From Oryzisolibacter sp. LB2S (lineage in GTDB: Bacteria > Pseudomonadota > Gammaproteobacteria > Burkholderiales > Burkholderiaceae_C), in NCBI RefSeq assembly GCF_040732315.1, contig NZ_CP160388.1, positions 1,152,501 through 1,216,500 on the forward strand: a stretch of DNA of 64,000 bases, written 5' to 3'. A model generated the notes under the pieces. The model had not been told where the DNA came from. It worked only from the letters and a program-made list of their open reading frames with translations, and did not search any database. Shown here one piece after another: positions 29,213-39,476 of this stretch. Both the position numbers and the translations under genes were made by a program. Every line of letters begins with the position of its first letter. Position 1 is the first letter of the stretch.

Positions 29213-29731
29213 TCACTTCATGCGGCGCAAGGGGCCGGGTGCGGGTGTCTTGGCGTCGCGCGTGGGCGCCGCCTCCATCAGCTCGCGCATGCGACCGCGG
29301 GCGCGCGACAGGCGCGACATCACCGTGCCCACCGGTATGTCCAGGACGCGCGCCACGTCGGCATAGGCCATGTCCTCCAGCGTCACCAGCAGCAGCACGG
29401 CGCGCTGCTCGGGCGGCAGGCGCTGCAGGCAGCGGTCCAGATCCAGCGTGGTGTCCGAGGCCACGCCGTCGGCGCCGGCCAGCGTGGCCAGGGTCTCGTC
29501 ATCGAGTGGCTGCACCACCTGCAGGCCGCGGCGCTGGTTCAGGTAGAGGTTGTGCATCAGCGTGAACAGCCAGGCGCGCAGGTTGCTGCCGCTGCGCCAC
29601 AGCAGCCATTTGTGGCAGGCGCGCTCGAGCGTGTCCTGCACCAGGTCGTCGGCCGCCCAGGCATCGCCGGTGAGTGCGCGCGCGTAGCGGCGCAGCCCGG
29701 GCAGTTGTTCCACGATCTGGGCGCGGTTCAT
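29213..29731 (-). CDS. ECF-family RNA polymerase sigma factor
   Basis: A 172-residue sigma-70-family protein with region 2 (DLVQDTLERACHKWLLWRSG, then LRAWLFTLMHNLYLNQRR) and region 4 (LPPEQRAVLLLVTLEDMAYADVARVLDIPVGTVMSRLSRAR, of which the last part is the recognition helix). It starts 17 bases after the secreted-protein gene and is followed by its presumed anti-sigma factor. The likely target is the promoter at 30164-30193 in front of its own operon. Confidence 0.92.
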   Translation of the reverse strand: MNRAQIVEQLPGLRRYARALTGDAWAADDLVQDTLERACHKWLLWRSGSNLRAWLFTLMHNLYLNQRRGLQVVQPLDDETLATLAGADGVASDTTLDLDRCLQRLPPEQRAVLLLVTLEDMAYADVARVLDIPVGTVMSRLSRARGRMRELMEAAPTRDAKTPAPGPLRRMK

Positions 29732-29747
29732 GCGCGCATTGTCCCGC

Positions 29748-30113
29748 TCACGGCATGGCGGCGTGCCACAGGTTGAGCTTGCCGTCGCCGCCCTTGTCGC
29801 CGGGCTTGGCGTCCTGGGCCCAGTAGTACAGCGGCTTGCCCTTGTAGGCCACCTGCTGGCTGCCGTCGTCGCGCTGGATCAGGCTGTAGCCCTCGCCGCT
29901 GGGTGCCATGGTGGCCGTGAGCGGTGGCCAGTTGGTGGCGCAGCCGCCGTTGCAGACCGATTTGCCGCTGCCGGCCATGTCCTTGTCGAAGGTGTAGAGC
30001 GTCATGCCATTGGGGCCGACGAGCACGCCGCCCTGGGCGCTCACCTGCGCACAGGCCATGGAATATCCGCTGGCCAGGGCCAGCGCGGCAAGCAGGGATC
30101 CGAGTTTGCTCAT
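29748..30113 (-). CDS. Secreted COG4315-type protein (YxFxxD repeat family)
   Basis: A 121-residue protein with a signal peptide (about 1-23). The mature part has the motif LYTFDKDMAGSGKSVCNGGC and a second half PLYYWAQDAKPGDKGGDG, the two-repeat pattern of the COG4315/PF03640 family of small secreted or lipid-linked proteins. The signal lacks a clear lipobox. Its function is unknown; in this arrangement (secreted protein, ECF sigma, anti-sigma) it is probably the main product of an envelope-stress operon. Confidence 0.82.
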   Translation of the reverse strand: MSKLGSLLAALALASGYSMACAQVSAQGGVLVGPNGMTLYTFDKDMAGSGKSVCNGGCATNWPPLTATMAPSGEGYSLIQRDDGSQQVAYKGKPLYYWAQDAKPGDKGGDGKLNLWHAAMP

Positions 30114-30163
30114 GGTGTTCTCCGTTGAGGCGCCGGCCGCCGCAAATGTCGGCCGGTCGCAGG

Positions 30164-30193
30164 GATGAACACCGCAGCGCGGGCGTTTATTCC
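30164..30193 (-). promoter_or_regulatory. Probable ECF sigma promoter of the secreted-protein/sigma/anti-sigma operon
   Basis: On the minus strand GGAATAAA (30193-30186) and GTTCATC (30170-30164) are 15 bases apart and end 51 bases before the start codon. GGAA-type -35 elements are typical of ECF sigma factors. The -35 element sits in the loop of an 8-bp inverted repeat (GCGCGGGC / GCCCGCGC). Confidence 0.55.
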
Positions 30194-30213
30194 ATGCCCG
30201 CGCAAAAAACCGG

Positions 30214-30687
30214 TCAGCGGTGGCGGCTCTTCATGGCGCGCTCGACCTCGCGCTTGCCCTCACGCTCCTTGATGGTGTCGCGCTTGTCGTGTTCGGCCTT
30301 GCCCTTGGCCAGGGCGATGTCGCACTTGGCGCGGCCGTCCTTCCAGTGCAGGTTCAGCGGCACCAGGGTGTAGCCCTTCTGCTCCACCTTGCCGATCAGG
30401 CGGCGGATTTCCTCCTTGTGCAGCAGCAGCTTCTTGATGCGCGTGGCATCGGGATTCACATGGGTGGAGGCGGTCTTGAGCGGGTTGATCTGGCAGCCGA
30501 TCAGGAACAGCTCGCCGTCCTTGATGATCACGTAGCCGTCGGTCAGCTGCACCTTGCCCTCGCGCAGGGCCTTGACCTCCCAGCCGTGCAGCACCATGCC
30601 GGCCTCGTGGCGTTCCTCGAAGAAGTAGTTGTAGGCCGCCTTCTTGTTGTCGGCGATGCGTGACGATGTGTCGGGTTTCTTGGCCAT
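30214..30687 (-). CDS. smpB: SsrA-binding protein SmpB
   Basis: A 157-residue tmRNA-binding protein for rescue of stalled ribosomes. The N-terminal beta-barrel has [20 protein letters not shown], and the C-terminal basic tail ([11 protein letters not shown]) enters the mRNA channel. It is divergent from ratA with a 90-base shared promoter region; this smpB/ratA arrangement is conserved in many proteobacteria. Confidence 0.97.
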   Translation of the reverse strand: MAKKPDTSSRIADNKKAAYNYFFEERHEAGMVLHGWEVKALREGKVQLTDGYVIIKDGELFLIGCQINPLKTASTHVNPDATRIKKLLLHKEEIRRLIGKVEQKGYTLVPLNLHWKDGRAKCDIALAKGKAEHDKRDTIKEREGKREVERAMKSRHR

Positions 30688-30777
30688 GGTCTTTCAAATG
30701 CGGCGCAAACCGGGAGTTCCAAGGCCTCCCTACAATCGTTGTCGTCTCGCGCCCGCCATTCTAGGCGCCCCGTCTTC

Positions 30778-31218
30778 ATGAAAACAGTCAACAAATCCGT
30801 CCTCATCTGGTACAGCCCCGAAGAAATGTTCGCACTCGTGACGGACGTGGCGCGCTACCCCGAGTTCCTGCCCTGGTGCGACCATGCCACCGTTCTCGAG
30901 CACTATGACGATGGCATGAAGGCCGAGGTCGGCATTTCCCTCGGGGGGCTGCACAAGTCCTTTGTGACGCGCAACACGCATGAACAGGGGCGCCGCGTGG
31001 AGATGGAGCTCATCGAGGGGCCGTTTTCCCGGCTCGACGGCGATTGGCACTTTCACCCCGTGGGAGATGGCACGCAGCGGGCCTGCAGGGTCGAGCTCCA
31101 GCTGCACTACGGCTTTAGCAGCAGAACGCTGGCCGCGCTGGTCGGGCCGGTGTTCGATCGCATCGCGGCGACCTTTGTCGATGCCTTCATCAAGCGGGCA
31201 GAACAGGTCTATGGCTGA
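30778..31218 (+). CDS. ratA: RatA/Coq10-like START-domain protein
   Basis: A 146-residue protein of the RatA/YfjG (polyketide cyclase/Coq10) family with the N-terminal KSVLIWYSPEEMFALVTDV and the RYPEFLPWCD motif. RatA has been described as a ribosome anti-association toxin; Coq10 homologues bind ubiquinone. The start at 30778 gives the family N terminus. It overlaps rnfH by eight bases. Confidence 0.92.
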   Translation: MKTVNKSVLIWYSPEEMFALVTDVARYPEFLPWCDHATVLEHYDDGMKAEVGISLGGLHKSFVTRNTHEQGRRVEMELIEGPFSRLDGDWHFHPVGDGTQRACRVELQLHYGFSSRTLAALVGPVFDRIAATFVDAFIKRAEQVYG

Positions 31219-31543
31219 ACCTGGCGTGCTGCACGTCACGGTGGTCGCGTCGCTGCACGCGGGTGAGGTGCAGGAGTGGCAACTGTCCCTGCCCGCCGGC
31301 GCCACGGTGGCCGATGCGCTCCGCGCCTGCCGGCTCGTGCCTGCGGACGCCGGCCTGGTGTGCGGCATCTGGGGCAGGGTGGTGGCAGAGCAGGAGCGGC
31401 TGCGCGACGGCGACCGTGTCGAATGCTGCCGGCCGCTGCTGGTGGACCCCAAGCTGGCCCGCCGTCAGCGCTTCAAGAGCCAGGGCGCGCGTGCCGCGGG
31501 CCTGTTTGCCAGGCGCAGACCCGGTGCCAAGCCGGGTTACTGA
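31211..31543 (+). CDS. rnfH: RnfH-family ubiquitin-like protein
   Basis: A 110-residue UPF0125/RnfH (RatB) protein with a ubiquitin-like beta-grasp fold (ALRACRLVPADAG, then GIWGRVV and DRVECCRPLLVDPKLARRQR). It is coupled to ratA, the usual order. The biochemical role is not settled. Confidence 0.9.
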   Translation: MAEPGVLHVTVVASLHAGEVQEWQLSLPAGATVADALRACRLVPADAGLVCGIWGRVVAEQERLRDGDRVECCRPLLVDPKLARRQRFKSQGARAAGLFARRRPGAKPGY

Positions 31544-31548
31544 CAGTC

Positions 31549-32043
31549 CTACCGGCAGTCCGACGCAATGATCTCGTCGGCGCGGCGCTGCTCGGCCTGG
31601 CGCGTGGCGTCGTCCATGAAGCTGCGCTCGCCCTTGGCGTTGACGTGCCCCACCAATTGCCCATCGGCCAGTTGCGTCTTGACACGTTTGGCGCGTGCGC
31701 AGTTGTCGGCCCTGGCCTGGGCCTGACGCTGCTCGTCGGCCTGCTTCTTCGCGGCCTCGGCGGCCTCGGCCTTGGCCTTGTTTTCCTCGAGCCGCCGGTC
31801 CTTGCCCGACGCCGCCTCGGTGGGGGTGGCTGCCTTGGTGTCGCTCGCGGCGGGCGCTGCCGCCTGCGCAGGCATGCCTGCGGCGCGTGGCTGCTTGAGA
31901 ATGTTTTTCTCGGGCACATCCTGTGGTGGCGGCCGGTCGCTGAACACCTTGTGCCCATCCTTGTCTATCCATTGCCATTGGGCAAAGGCGCCCGTCGTGA
32001 CGCAGCAAAGCAGGGCCAGCAGAAGATGTTTGATGTGTTTCAT
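31549..32043 (-). CDS. DUF4124 domain-containing exported protein
   Basis: A 164-residue protein with a signal peptide (about 1-22), a short DUF4124 domain (QWQWIDKDGHKVFSDRPPP) and a long Ala/Lys/Glu/Gln-rich helix (about 65-110) before a C-terminal segment with two cysteines. The start at 32043 (MKHIKHLLL) was preferred to a longer frame. It lies convergent to rnfH with a five-base gap and divergent from guaB. Function unknown. Confidence 0.78.
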   Translation of the reverse strand: MKHIKHLLLALLCCVTTGAFAQWQWIDKDGHKVFSDRPPPQDVPEKNILKQPRAAGMPAQAAAPAASDTKAATPTEAASGKDRRLEENKAKAEAAEAAKKQADEQRQAQARADNCARAKRVKTQLADGQLVGHVNAKGERSFMDDATRQAEQRRADEIIASDCR

Positions 32044-32110
32044 GCAAGCAAGTGTAACCATGCGCGGCATCCGGGCCAATAGCGGGGCATGGCCGCCACA
32101 TGCATCGTGA

Positions 32111-33625
<1,515 letters not shown>

Positions 33626-33663
33626 GCGGAAAACTGCGGGCCACCGCCCGCAGTGAAGCTCTG

Positions 33664-33712
33664 TTTTTGATAGCTGCTGGCGCTTGCCTGATAAGCGCTG
33701 GAGGCCGATTTC
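33664..33712 (+). repeat. Dispersed REP-like repeat between guaB and guaA (copy 4, best preserved)
   Basis: The core is GATAGCTGCTGGCGCTTGCC followed by TGATAAGCGCTGGAGGCC. GCGCTTG and the AAGCGC after it form a stem with a short loop; the flanks are AT-rich. It fills nearly the whole guaB-guaA gap and ends 13 bases before the guaA start. Confidence 0.85.
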
Positions 33713-33725
33713 TTTATAAATCGCC

Positions 33726-35369
33726 ATGCAACACGACAAGATCCTCATCCTCGACTTTGGCTCCCAGGTCACCCAGCTGATCGCGCGCCGCGTGCGCGAG
33801 GCCCATGTGTACTGCGAGGTCCATCCCTGCGACGTCAGCAGCGACTGGGTGCGCGAGTTCGCCGCCGACGGCAAGCTCCGGGGCGTGATCCTCTCGGGCA
33901 GCCACGCCAGCGTCTACGAGGTCGATGACAAGGCGCCCGATGCCGTGTTCGAGCTGGGCATCCCCGTGCTGGGCATCTGCTACGGCATGCAGACCATGGC
34001 GAACCAGCTCGGCGGCAAGGTCGAGGGCGGCCACACGCGCGAATTCGGCTACGCCGAGGTGCGCGCGCACGGGCACACCGCGCTGCTCAAGGGTATCGAG
34101 GACTTCGCCACGCCCGAGGGCCACGGCATGCTCAAGGTCTGGATGAGCCATGGCGACAAGGTCACGCAGCTGCCGCCGGGCTTCAAGCTCATGGCCAGCA
34201 CACCGGCCTGCCCCATCGCCGGCATGGCCGACGAGGCGCGGCGCTTCTACGCCGTGCAGTTCCACCCCGAGGTCACGCACACCGTGCAAGGTGCGGCGCT
34301 CTTGAACCGCTTCGTGCACGAGATCTGCGGCGCCCAGGCTGACTGGATCATGAAGGACCACATCGAAGAGGCCGTGGCCAAGATCCGCGAGCAGGTGGGC
34401 GACGAGGAGGTCATCCTGGGCCTCTCGGGCGGTGTGGATTCCAGCGTCGCCGCCGCGCTCATCCACCGGGCCATCGGCGACCAGCTGACCTGCGTGTTCG
34501 TCGACCACGGCCTGCTGCGCCTGAACGAGGGCGATATGGTCATGGACATGTTCGAGGGCAAGCTGCACGCGCGCGTGATCCGTGTGGACGCGAGCGACCT
34601 GTTCCTCTCCAAACTCGCAGGCGTGAGCGACCCGGAGCAAAAGCGCAAGATCATCGGCGGCCTGTTCGTCGACGTGTTCAAGGCCGAGGCCGCCAAGCTC
34701 AAGGCCGCCAATGACGGCGGAACTGGAGTTGACGGCCGACCAGCCGTCAAGGGCGCGACCTTCCTGGCCCAGGGCACCATCTACCCCGACGTGATCGAGT
34801 CCGGCGGCGCCAAGAGCAAGAAGGCCGTCACCATCAAGAGCCACCACAACGTCGGTGGCCTGCCCGAGCAGCTGGGCTTGAAGCTCCTGGAGCCGCTGCG
34901 CGACCTGTTCAAGGACGAGGTACGCGAGCTCGGCGTCGCGCTCGGCCTGCCGCGCGAGATGGTGTATCGCCACCCCTTCCCCGGCCCGGGCCTGGGCGTG
35001 CGCATCCTGGGCGAGGTCAAGAAGGAGTACGCCGACCTGCTGCGCCGCGCCGACGCCATCTTCATCGAGGAGCTGCGCGCCGCCATCGACCCGCAGACCG
35101 GCAAGAGCTGGTACGACCTGACCAGCCAGGCCTTCACGGTCTTCCTGCCGGTCAAGAGCGTGGGCGTGATGGGCGACGGCCGCACCTACGACTACGTGGT
35201 GGCGCTGCGCGCCGTGCAGACGTCCGACTTCATGACCGCCGACTGGGCCGAGCTGCCCTACGGCCTGCTCAAGAAGGTCTCGGGCCGCATCATCAACGAG
35301 GTACGTGGCATCAACCGCGTGACCTACGACGTCTCGAGCAAGCCGCCGGCGACGATCGAGTGGGAGTGA
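33726..35369 (+). CDS. guaA: GMP synthase (glutamine-hydrolysing)
   Basis: A 547-residue enzyme converting XMP to GMP. The class I amidotransferase domain has the nucleophile in GICYGMQ (near residue 84) and the His/Glu pair in FHPEVTHT; the ATP-pyrophosphatase domain has the P loop [14 protein letters not shown] (near 230), and the C-terminal dimerisation domain ends in ATIEWE. The final 12 bases, including the stop, are the attachment site of an integrative element, which leaves the protein intact but separates the gene from its terminator (now at 47570). Confidence 0.97.
   Translation: MQHDKILILDFGSQVTQLIARRVREAHVYCEVHPCDVSSDWVREFAADGKLRGVILSGSHASVYEVDDKAPDAVFELGIPVLGICYGMQTMANQLGGKVEGGHTREFGYAEVRAHGHTALLKGIEDFATPEGHGMLKVWMSHGDKVTQLPPGFKLMASTPACPIAGMADEARRFYAVQFHPEVTHTVQGAALLNRFVHEICGAQADWIMKDHIEEAVAKIREQVGDEEVILGLSGGVDSSVAAALIHRAIGDQLTCVFVDHGLLRLNEGDMVMDMFEGKLHARVIRVDASDLFLSKLAGVSDPEQKRKIIGGLFVDVFKAEAAKLKAANDGGTGVDGRPAVKGATFLAQGTIYPDVIESGGAKSKKAVTIKSHHNVGGLPEQLGLKLLEPLRDLFKDEVRELGVALGLPREMVYRHPFPGPGLGVRILGEVKKEYADLLRRADAIFIEELRAAIDPQTGKSWYDLTSQAFTVFLPVKSVGVMGDGRTYDYVVALRAVQTSDFMTADWAELPYGLLKKVSGRIINEVRGINRVTYDVSSKPPATIEWE
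35358..35369 (+). repeat. Left attachment repeat (attL)
   Basis: GAGTGGGAGTGA, forming the last codons and stop of guaA; identical to 47528-47539. Confidence 0.85.
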
Positions 35370-35575
35370 TTTTGCGTCTGGTACGCACTGGCAACTACGG
35401 GCAATAAATGCCGCCTAAGTGGATGTTTTAGGTGGACATTTTGATTGTTCTTCCTGGCGCTGTCTGGCAGGTTCTGGCACCAGCAAGCAATTTCTCCTGA
35501 TGGCATGGGCGATGGTAGTATCCCGCCTGATGCCATGATGTTGCCTCGATACCATGTGCGCTCGGCGGTTGTTTG

Positions 35576-35619
35576 CATGGTATTTAATTCTGATAAATTG
35601 TTGATTTTTAACGATTAAA
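35576..35619 (+). promoter_or_regulatory. Left integrase arm-type sites
   Basis: CATGGTATTT (35576-35585) and TTGATTTTTAACGATTAAA (35601-35619) recur, in the same orientation and nearly identical, at the right end (47447-47456 and 47492-47510). Paired sequences near both ends are expected for integrase arm binding. The AT-rich stretch 35370-35677 also has to hold the integrase promoter; no gene is seen in it. Confidence 0.5.
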
Positions 35620-35677
35620 GTGGGATTTTTTGGCAGTTCTTGATCATGGTATCCAGTCCGGACTCTGGAGCCTTGTC

Positions 35678-36883
35678 ATGTTGACCGATACCAAGCTGCG
35701 CAACCTCAAGCCGAAGGACAAGCTGTACAAGGCCGTCGATCGTGACGGCCTCTATGTGGCCGTCACGCCGGCTGGTGCCATCTCTTTTCGCTACAACTAC
35801 GCGATCAATGGCCGGCAGGAGACGATGACCTTCGGCCGCTACGGAGTTGGCGGCATCACCTTGGCAGAAGCGCGCGAGCGGCTTAATGAGGCCAAGAAGA
35901 TGATCGCGGCGGGCAAGTCGCCGGCAAAGGAGAAGGCACGCGACAAGGCGCGTACCAAGGATGCCGAGACGTTCGGGGCATGGGCCGAGAAGTGGTTGCG
36001 CGGCTACCAGATGGCCGATTCCACCCGCGACATGCGCCGCTCCGTTTATGAGCGCGACCTCAAGACCAAGTTCGGCAACTGGAAGCTGACTGAGATCACC
36101 CACGAGGACTTGCGGGCATTGACCGATGCCATCGTCGGCCGCGGTGCGCCAGCGACGGCTGTGCATGTTCGGGAGATCGTATTGCAGGTCTATCGCTGGG
36201 CTATCGAGCGTGGTCAGAAGGTCGAGAACCCAGCCGAGCTGGTGCGCCCGACTTCCATCGCCAAATTCGAGCCGCGCGACCGTGCGTTGACGCCTGATGA
36301 AATCGGCTTGATGTACCAGTACATGGAGCGTATTGGCACGACGCCAACCATTCGGGCGGCGGTCAAATTGCTGCTTCTGACAATGGTGCGCAAGAGCGAG
36401 CTGACCGATGCGACCTGGGACGAAATCAATTTCAGCGAGGCGCTTTGGACGATCCCGAAAGAGCGGATGAAGCGACGCAACCCCCATCTGGTGTTTCTTT
36501 CCCGGCAGGCGCTGGATATCTTCATCGCGCTGAAAACCTTTGCCGGTGGCTCGAACTATGTGTTTCCGGGGCGCTACGATGCCGACGTGCAGATGAGCAG
36601 TGCCACGCTCAATCGCGTGCTGACGCTGACCTATCGGCTGGCGCAAAAAGAGGGGAGGCCTCTTGCAAACTTCGGGCCGCATGATTTGCGGCGCACGGCC
36701 AGCACGCTACTTCACGAAGCCGGCTACAACACCGATTGGATCGAGAAGTGCCTCGCCCACGAGCAACGGGGTGTCAGGGCGGTTTACAACAAGGCTGAAT
36801 ATCGCGAGCAACGCACGGCCATGTTGCAAGACTGGGCGGACATGATCGACGAGTGGACGCTCAAGTCACGTTTGTCGGCGTGA
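35678..36883 (+). CDS. Tyrosine-type site-specific integrase (P4 family)
   Basis: A 401-residue P4-type integrase: N-terminal arm-binding domain (LTDTKLRNLKPKDKLYKAVD, then DGLYVAVTP), a SAM-like core-binding domain (about 105-195) and the catalytic domain with Arg (MVRKSEL, near 237), HDLRR (near 334-337) and the Tyr nucleophile (AVYNKAEYREQR, near 369). The start at 35678 has GGAG upstream. It should integrate and, with the AlpA-like protein, excise the element at guaA. Confidence 0.93.
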   Translation: MLTDTKLRNLKPKDKLYKAVDRDGLYVAVTPAGAISFRYNYAINGRQETMTFGRYGVGGITLAEARERLNEAKKMIAAGKSPAKEKARDKARTKDAETFGAWAEKWLRGYQMADSTRDMRRSVYERDLKTKFGNWKLTEITHEDLRALTDAIVGRGAPATAVHVREIVLQVYRWAIERGQKVENPAELVRPTSIAKFEPRDRALTPDEIGLMYQYMERIGTTPTIRAAVKLLLLTMVRKSELTDATWDEINFSEALWTIPKERMKRRNPHLVFLSRQALDIFIALKTFAGGSNYVFPGRYDADVQMSSATLNRVLTLTYRLAQKEGRPLANFGPHDLRRTASTLLHEAGYNTDWIEKCLAHEQRGVRAVYNKAEYREQRTAMLQDWADMIDEWTLKSRLSA

Positions 36884-36896
36884 ATTTTGATGCAAA

Positions 36897-37901
36897 CTAA
36901 TTGTACGATTTGGTTGACGAAAGAAAATGAGATGGGAAACCGGGGAGAATGGGTAGTTGGCGGGCGTCCTCCGGGATCGACGCAAGCGCCTTGAACACAG
37001 CTTGGCGCTTGATGCTCAGCTTTCGCGCTATGTCTGACTGACTCATGCCGTACCGGTGCAGAATCACCATTTGCTTCTTCCGATCCGTCACTTTGTTGTC
37101 CACCATCCATCGCGCATGGTGGCGCAGTTCGGCCTCGTCCGCAGGCTGAAAGCCATACTTGCGGACATAGTGAAAGACGTAGCTGTCGATAAGCGCGTCG
37201 CCTGACTGCGCTTGGCCTGCTTGCATTTTTGTGGATTGCAGGCCAAGTCTGGCTAGTTCCTGATCGAACTGCGCCAGTGACCGTTTGGCCCTTCGATATG
37301 CGGGATTCCATTCGCCGGTTGGCAATCTTGGCCGGTGTTCAGGACAGTACAGGTTGCTTAGTCTCAGTATGTCTTCCGGGTCATTTGCCTTTGGTGCCTC
37401 GCTTCCATTGCCGAATAGAGTCAGTTCGGCCATTGCCCCGCAAAATCGGCAAAACCCCCGAGTGCGCCCACTCTTCAAATTCGTGTCGCGAATCTTCGAC
37501 TTTGTTGGTCGCTTGCGGGCACAGGCGCTGACCAACTCAATCAATGTTTCGAGCGTTGCGACAAACTGCTTTTCGCGCGCAGACCACCGGTTGTTCGTGA
37601 GCGTGAAAGCGCGCAGTAGCTGCCGTTGCAGCCGAGCCATTGCGTTGAACCCGATCAGTCGTGCGATTTCGCTGAATGGCTTCACGTCTGGCCCGACACC
37701 CGGTACATGGCCCAAATAGCGCAAGGGAAGGGTAGCTGCATAGGCGGTCACAACGGGATCAATCAGTTCCTTCAACAATCGGACGCTGTGCTTGTCCGTT
37801 GAAGATGCCCGCCAACGACCTTGGAATCGCCCTATGGCTTCCGAAATGGCTGGACAGCAGCCTTCCCAGATCGGGATTGAAGGATTCCTCATGTCAACCA
37901 T
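36897..37901 (-). CDS. Uncharacterised element protein with Zn-ribbon-like motif and C-terminal HTH
   Basis: A 334-residue protein not recognised as a named family. It has CRFC (near 151-154) and CPEH (near 186-189), 32 residues apart, a possible zinc site, and a clear C-terminal helix-turn-helix (MSQSDIARKLSIKRQAVFKA, near 286-305). The middle is helical and charged. It lies convergent to the integrase with a 13-base gap and divergent from the AlpA-like gene, where a transcriptional regulator of the element would be expected. The ATG at 37901 was chosen; a TTG three codons upstream and another ATG at 37892 are alternatives. Confidence 0.6.
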   Translation of the reverse strand: MVDMRNPSIPIWEGCCPAISEAIGRFQGRWRASSTDKHSVRLLKELIDPVVTAYAATLPLRYLGHVPGVGPDVKPFSEIARLIGFNAMARLQRQLLRAFTLTNNRWSAREKQFVATLETLIELVSACARKRPTKSKIRDTNLKSGRTRGFCRFCGAMAELTLFGNGSEAPKANDPEDILRLSNLYCPEHRPRLPTGEWNPAYRRAKRSLAQFDQELARLGLQSTKMQAGQAQSGDALIDSYVFHYVRKYGFQPADEAELRHHARWMVDNKVTDRKKQMVILHRYGMSQSDIARKLSIKRQAVFKALASIPEDARQLPILPGFPSHFLSSTKSYN

Positions 37902-37981
37902 TTTAGCCAACTAATACGCCGACGCAACTGGCATCACGGGGCACCATCAGGCACGTCTAAAGTGGCTGAAGGAAACACGGC

Positions 37982-38206
37982 ATGCTGGCAACAACGAACA
38001 GGACGCTCATCAACCGCAAGAAACTGTTGGCGATGATCCCGCTGGCAGAGCGCACGATTTACAACATGGAGCAGCGCGGAGAGTTTCCCCGTCGCATCGT
38101 GCTCACCAGCAGAAACGTCGCATGGGATCTGGCGGAGGTTGAAGCATGGGTTGATGCCCGCAGGTTGTCGGGTGTCCAAGCCATACGCCCCGGAGTCGGG
38201 CACTGA
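37982..38206 (+). CDS. AlpA-like regulator / excisionase
   Basis: A 74-residue MerR-like winged-helix protein: INRKKLLAMIPLAERTIYNM, then GEFPRRIVLTSRNVAWDLAE and VEAWVDAR, the pattern of AlpA/Xis proteins that direct integrase toward excision or activate element genes. It sits immediately before repA (12-base gap), so the two may be co-transcribed. Confidence 0.85.
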   Translation: MLATTNRTLINRKKLLAMIPLAERTIYNMEQRGEFPRRIVLTSRNVAWDLAEVEAWVDARRLSGVQAIRPGVGH

Positions 38207-38217
38207 GCTGCTAGTTC

Positions 38218-39177
38218 GTGCTCATCGCGCCGAACACCAGCCGGGCTGAGCGCATCGACTGCGAGGTTGCCTTGCGGCTCGCATCAGGCCGCTGTCAGCA
38301 AGGCGATTTCTTCATAGCGGACATCTTTGGTGCCTCGCCGAAAGATGATATTGCCAGCATGGAGTATCCATTGTTCGCGTTGAAGGCTGGCGACAAGCGG
38401 GTGCGTACCTACGAACGCAATGGCAACACCGTGACTGTGATGCCCGGGTCTTGTGGCTGCGCCACCATCTACGACAAAGACCTGTGGATTTACTGCATCA
38501 GCCAGTTGATGGATGCCAGGAACCGGGGCCGCGTCATCGCGCCGACCGTGCGCTTTACCGCCTATGACTTCCTGATCGCAACGGGACGTGGTGCCAGCGG
38601 TCGGGCTTACGAACGCATGGAAGACATGCTGCGCCGCCTGAAAGGCACGGTGGTCGAAACCAACATCGAGACGAATGGGCAGCGTGAACGACGTGGCTTT
38701 GGCTTGATCGACAGTTGGCGGGTGGTCGAGAAGTCTCCCGTCGATGATCGAATGGTAGCCGTCGAGGTGGATTTGCCACGCTGGCTCTTCCGTTCGGTGG
38801 ATGCTGGGAAAGTGTTAACGCTATCGGATGACTATTGGGGTCTGCGCAAGGCGTTGGATCGCCGCATCTACGAGTTGGCCCGCAAGCATTGCGGTTCGCA
38901 ATCGCGTTGGCGCGTCTCGATGACGGTTCTGCACCAAAAGAGCGGCAGCATGGCGTCGCTGCGTCGATTCCGCTTTGACGTGAAAGCGTTGGCGGAGAGT
39001 GGTGGGTTGCCAGACTACCTGATGGCCTTCGATGTGGAACGGGACGTGGTGGCAATCTATGCCATCGGCCCCAAGGGCCGGAGGGCGGAGGCATGCGACA
39101 TTCAGACCGGACGGCCACATGCCACGCTGACGGCTCACAAGAGGGTTGTCGCGAGGAAGCCCAAGAGGCAGCTCTGA
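38218..39177 (+). CDS. RepA-family replication initiator
   Basis: A 319-residue protein resembling the plasmid replication initiator protein A family (PF10134): N-terminal FIADIFGASPKDDIASMEYP, RVRTYERNG, CATIYDKDLWIYC and TAYDFLIATGRG, and a winged-helix part with WGLRKALDRRIYELARKHCG. The start is a GTG at 38218. Four iterons with DnaA-box-like sites follow directly, the classical initiator-origin arrangement. It suggests the excised circle can replicate. Confidence 0.85.
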   Translation: MLIAPNTSRAERIDCEVALRLASGRCQQGDFFIADIFGASPKDDIASMEYPLFALKAGDKRVRTYERNGNTVTVMPGSCGCATIYDKDLWIYCISQLMDARNRGRVIAPTVRFTAYDFLIATGRGASGRAYERMEDMLRRLKGTVVETNIETNGQRERRGFGLIDSWRVVEKSPVDDRMVAVEVDLPRWLFRSVDAGKVLTLSDDYWGLRKALDRRIYELARKHCGSQSRWRVSMTVLHQKSGSMASLRRFRFDVKALAESGGLPDYLMAFDVERDVVAIYAIGPKGRRAEACDIQTGRPHATLTAHKRVVARKPKRQL

Positions 39178-39179
39178 CC

Positions 39180-39286
39180 TGTGGATAGCCACGTGCTTTC
39201 AGGAACGCTTTCTGTGGATAGCCACGTGCTTTCAGGAACACCAGACACGTGCTTTCAGGAACGCTCACTTCGTGCTTTCAGGAACG
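39180..39286 (+). repeat. Iteron array (putative replication origin of the element)
   Basis: Four direct repeats of CGTGCTTTCAGGAAC(G/A) at 39192, 39225, 39248 and 39271, spaced 33, 23 and 23 bases. The first two are part of a longer 27-base direct repeat that also contains TGTGGATAG (39180, 39213), one mismatch from the DnaA box. It follows repA directly. Confidence 0.85.
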
Positions 39287-39318
39287 CAACCACCCCTCAA
39301 ACCCTTGCGGCACAAGGC

Positions 39319-39380
39319 TTTCAAAAAGTGTAACGCGCGCGCGCTTTAACTGCTTTTTTAACTTTAAAAGCTCTTTAACG
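39319..39380 (+). other. AT-rich region next to the iterons (possible unwinding element)
   Basis: Contains three close copies of (C/T)TTTAAC and A/T runs, interrupted by a GCGCGCGC stretch. Such a segment beside iterons and DnaA boxes is typical of replication origins. Confidence 0.45.
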
Positions 39381-39476
39381 CATTGCGGCTGTGGACAACA
39401 TGGACAGCGCGCAGCATTTGGGCTGGCTGACCTTTCGTGGAAGCGGTGTTCTTTAGGCAACTTTATGCAAAACAAG

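Noticed and set aside
35369..35677. tRNA gene as the attachment site of the element
   Set aside because: No tRNA is present; the direct repeat lies in the 3' end of guaA, a known integration target.
39180..39286. CRISPR array
   Set aside because: Repeats are 16 bases with unequal 7- to 17-base spacers, only four copies, next to a replication initiator and DnaA boxes: iterons, not CRISPR.
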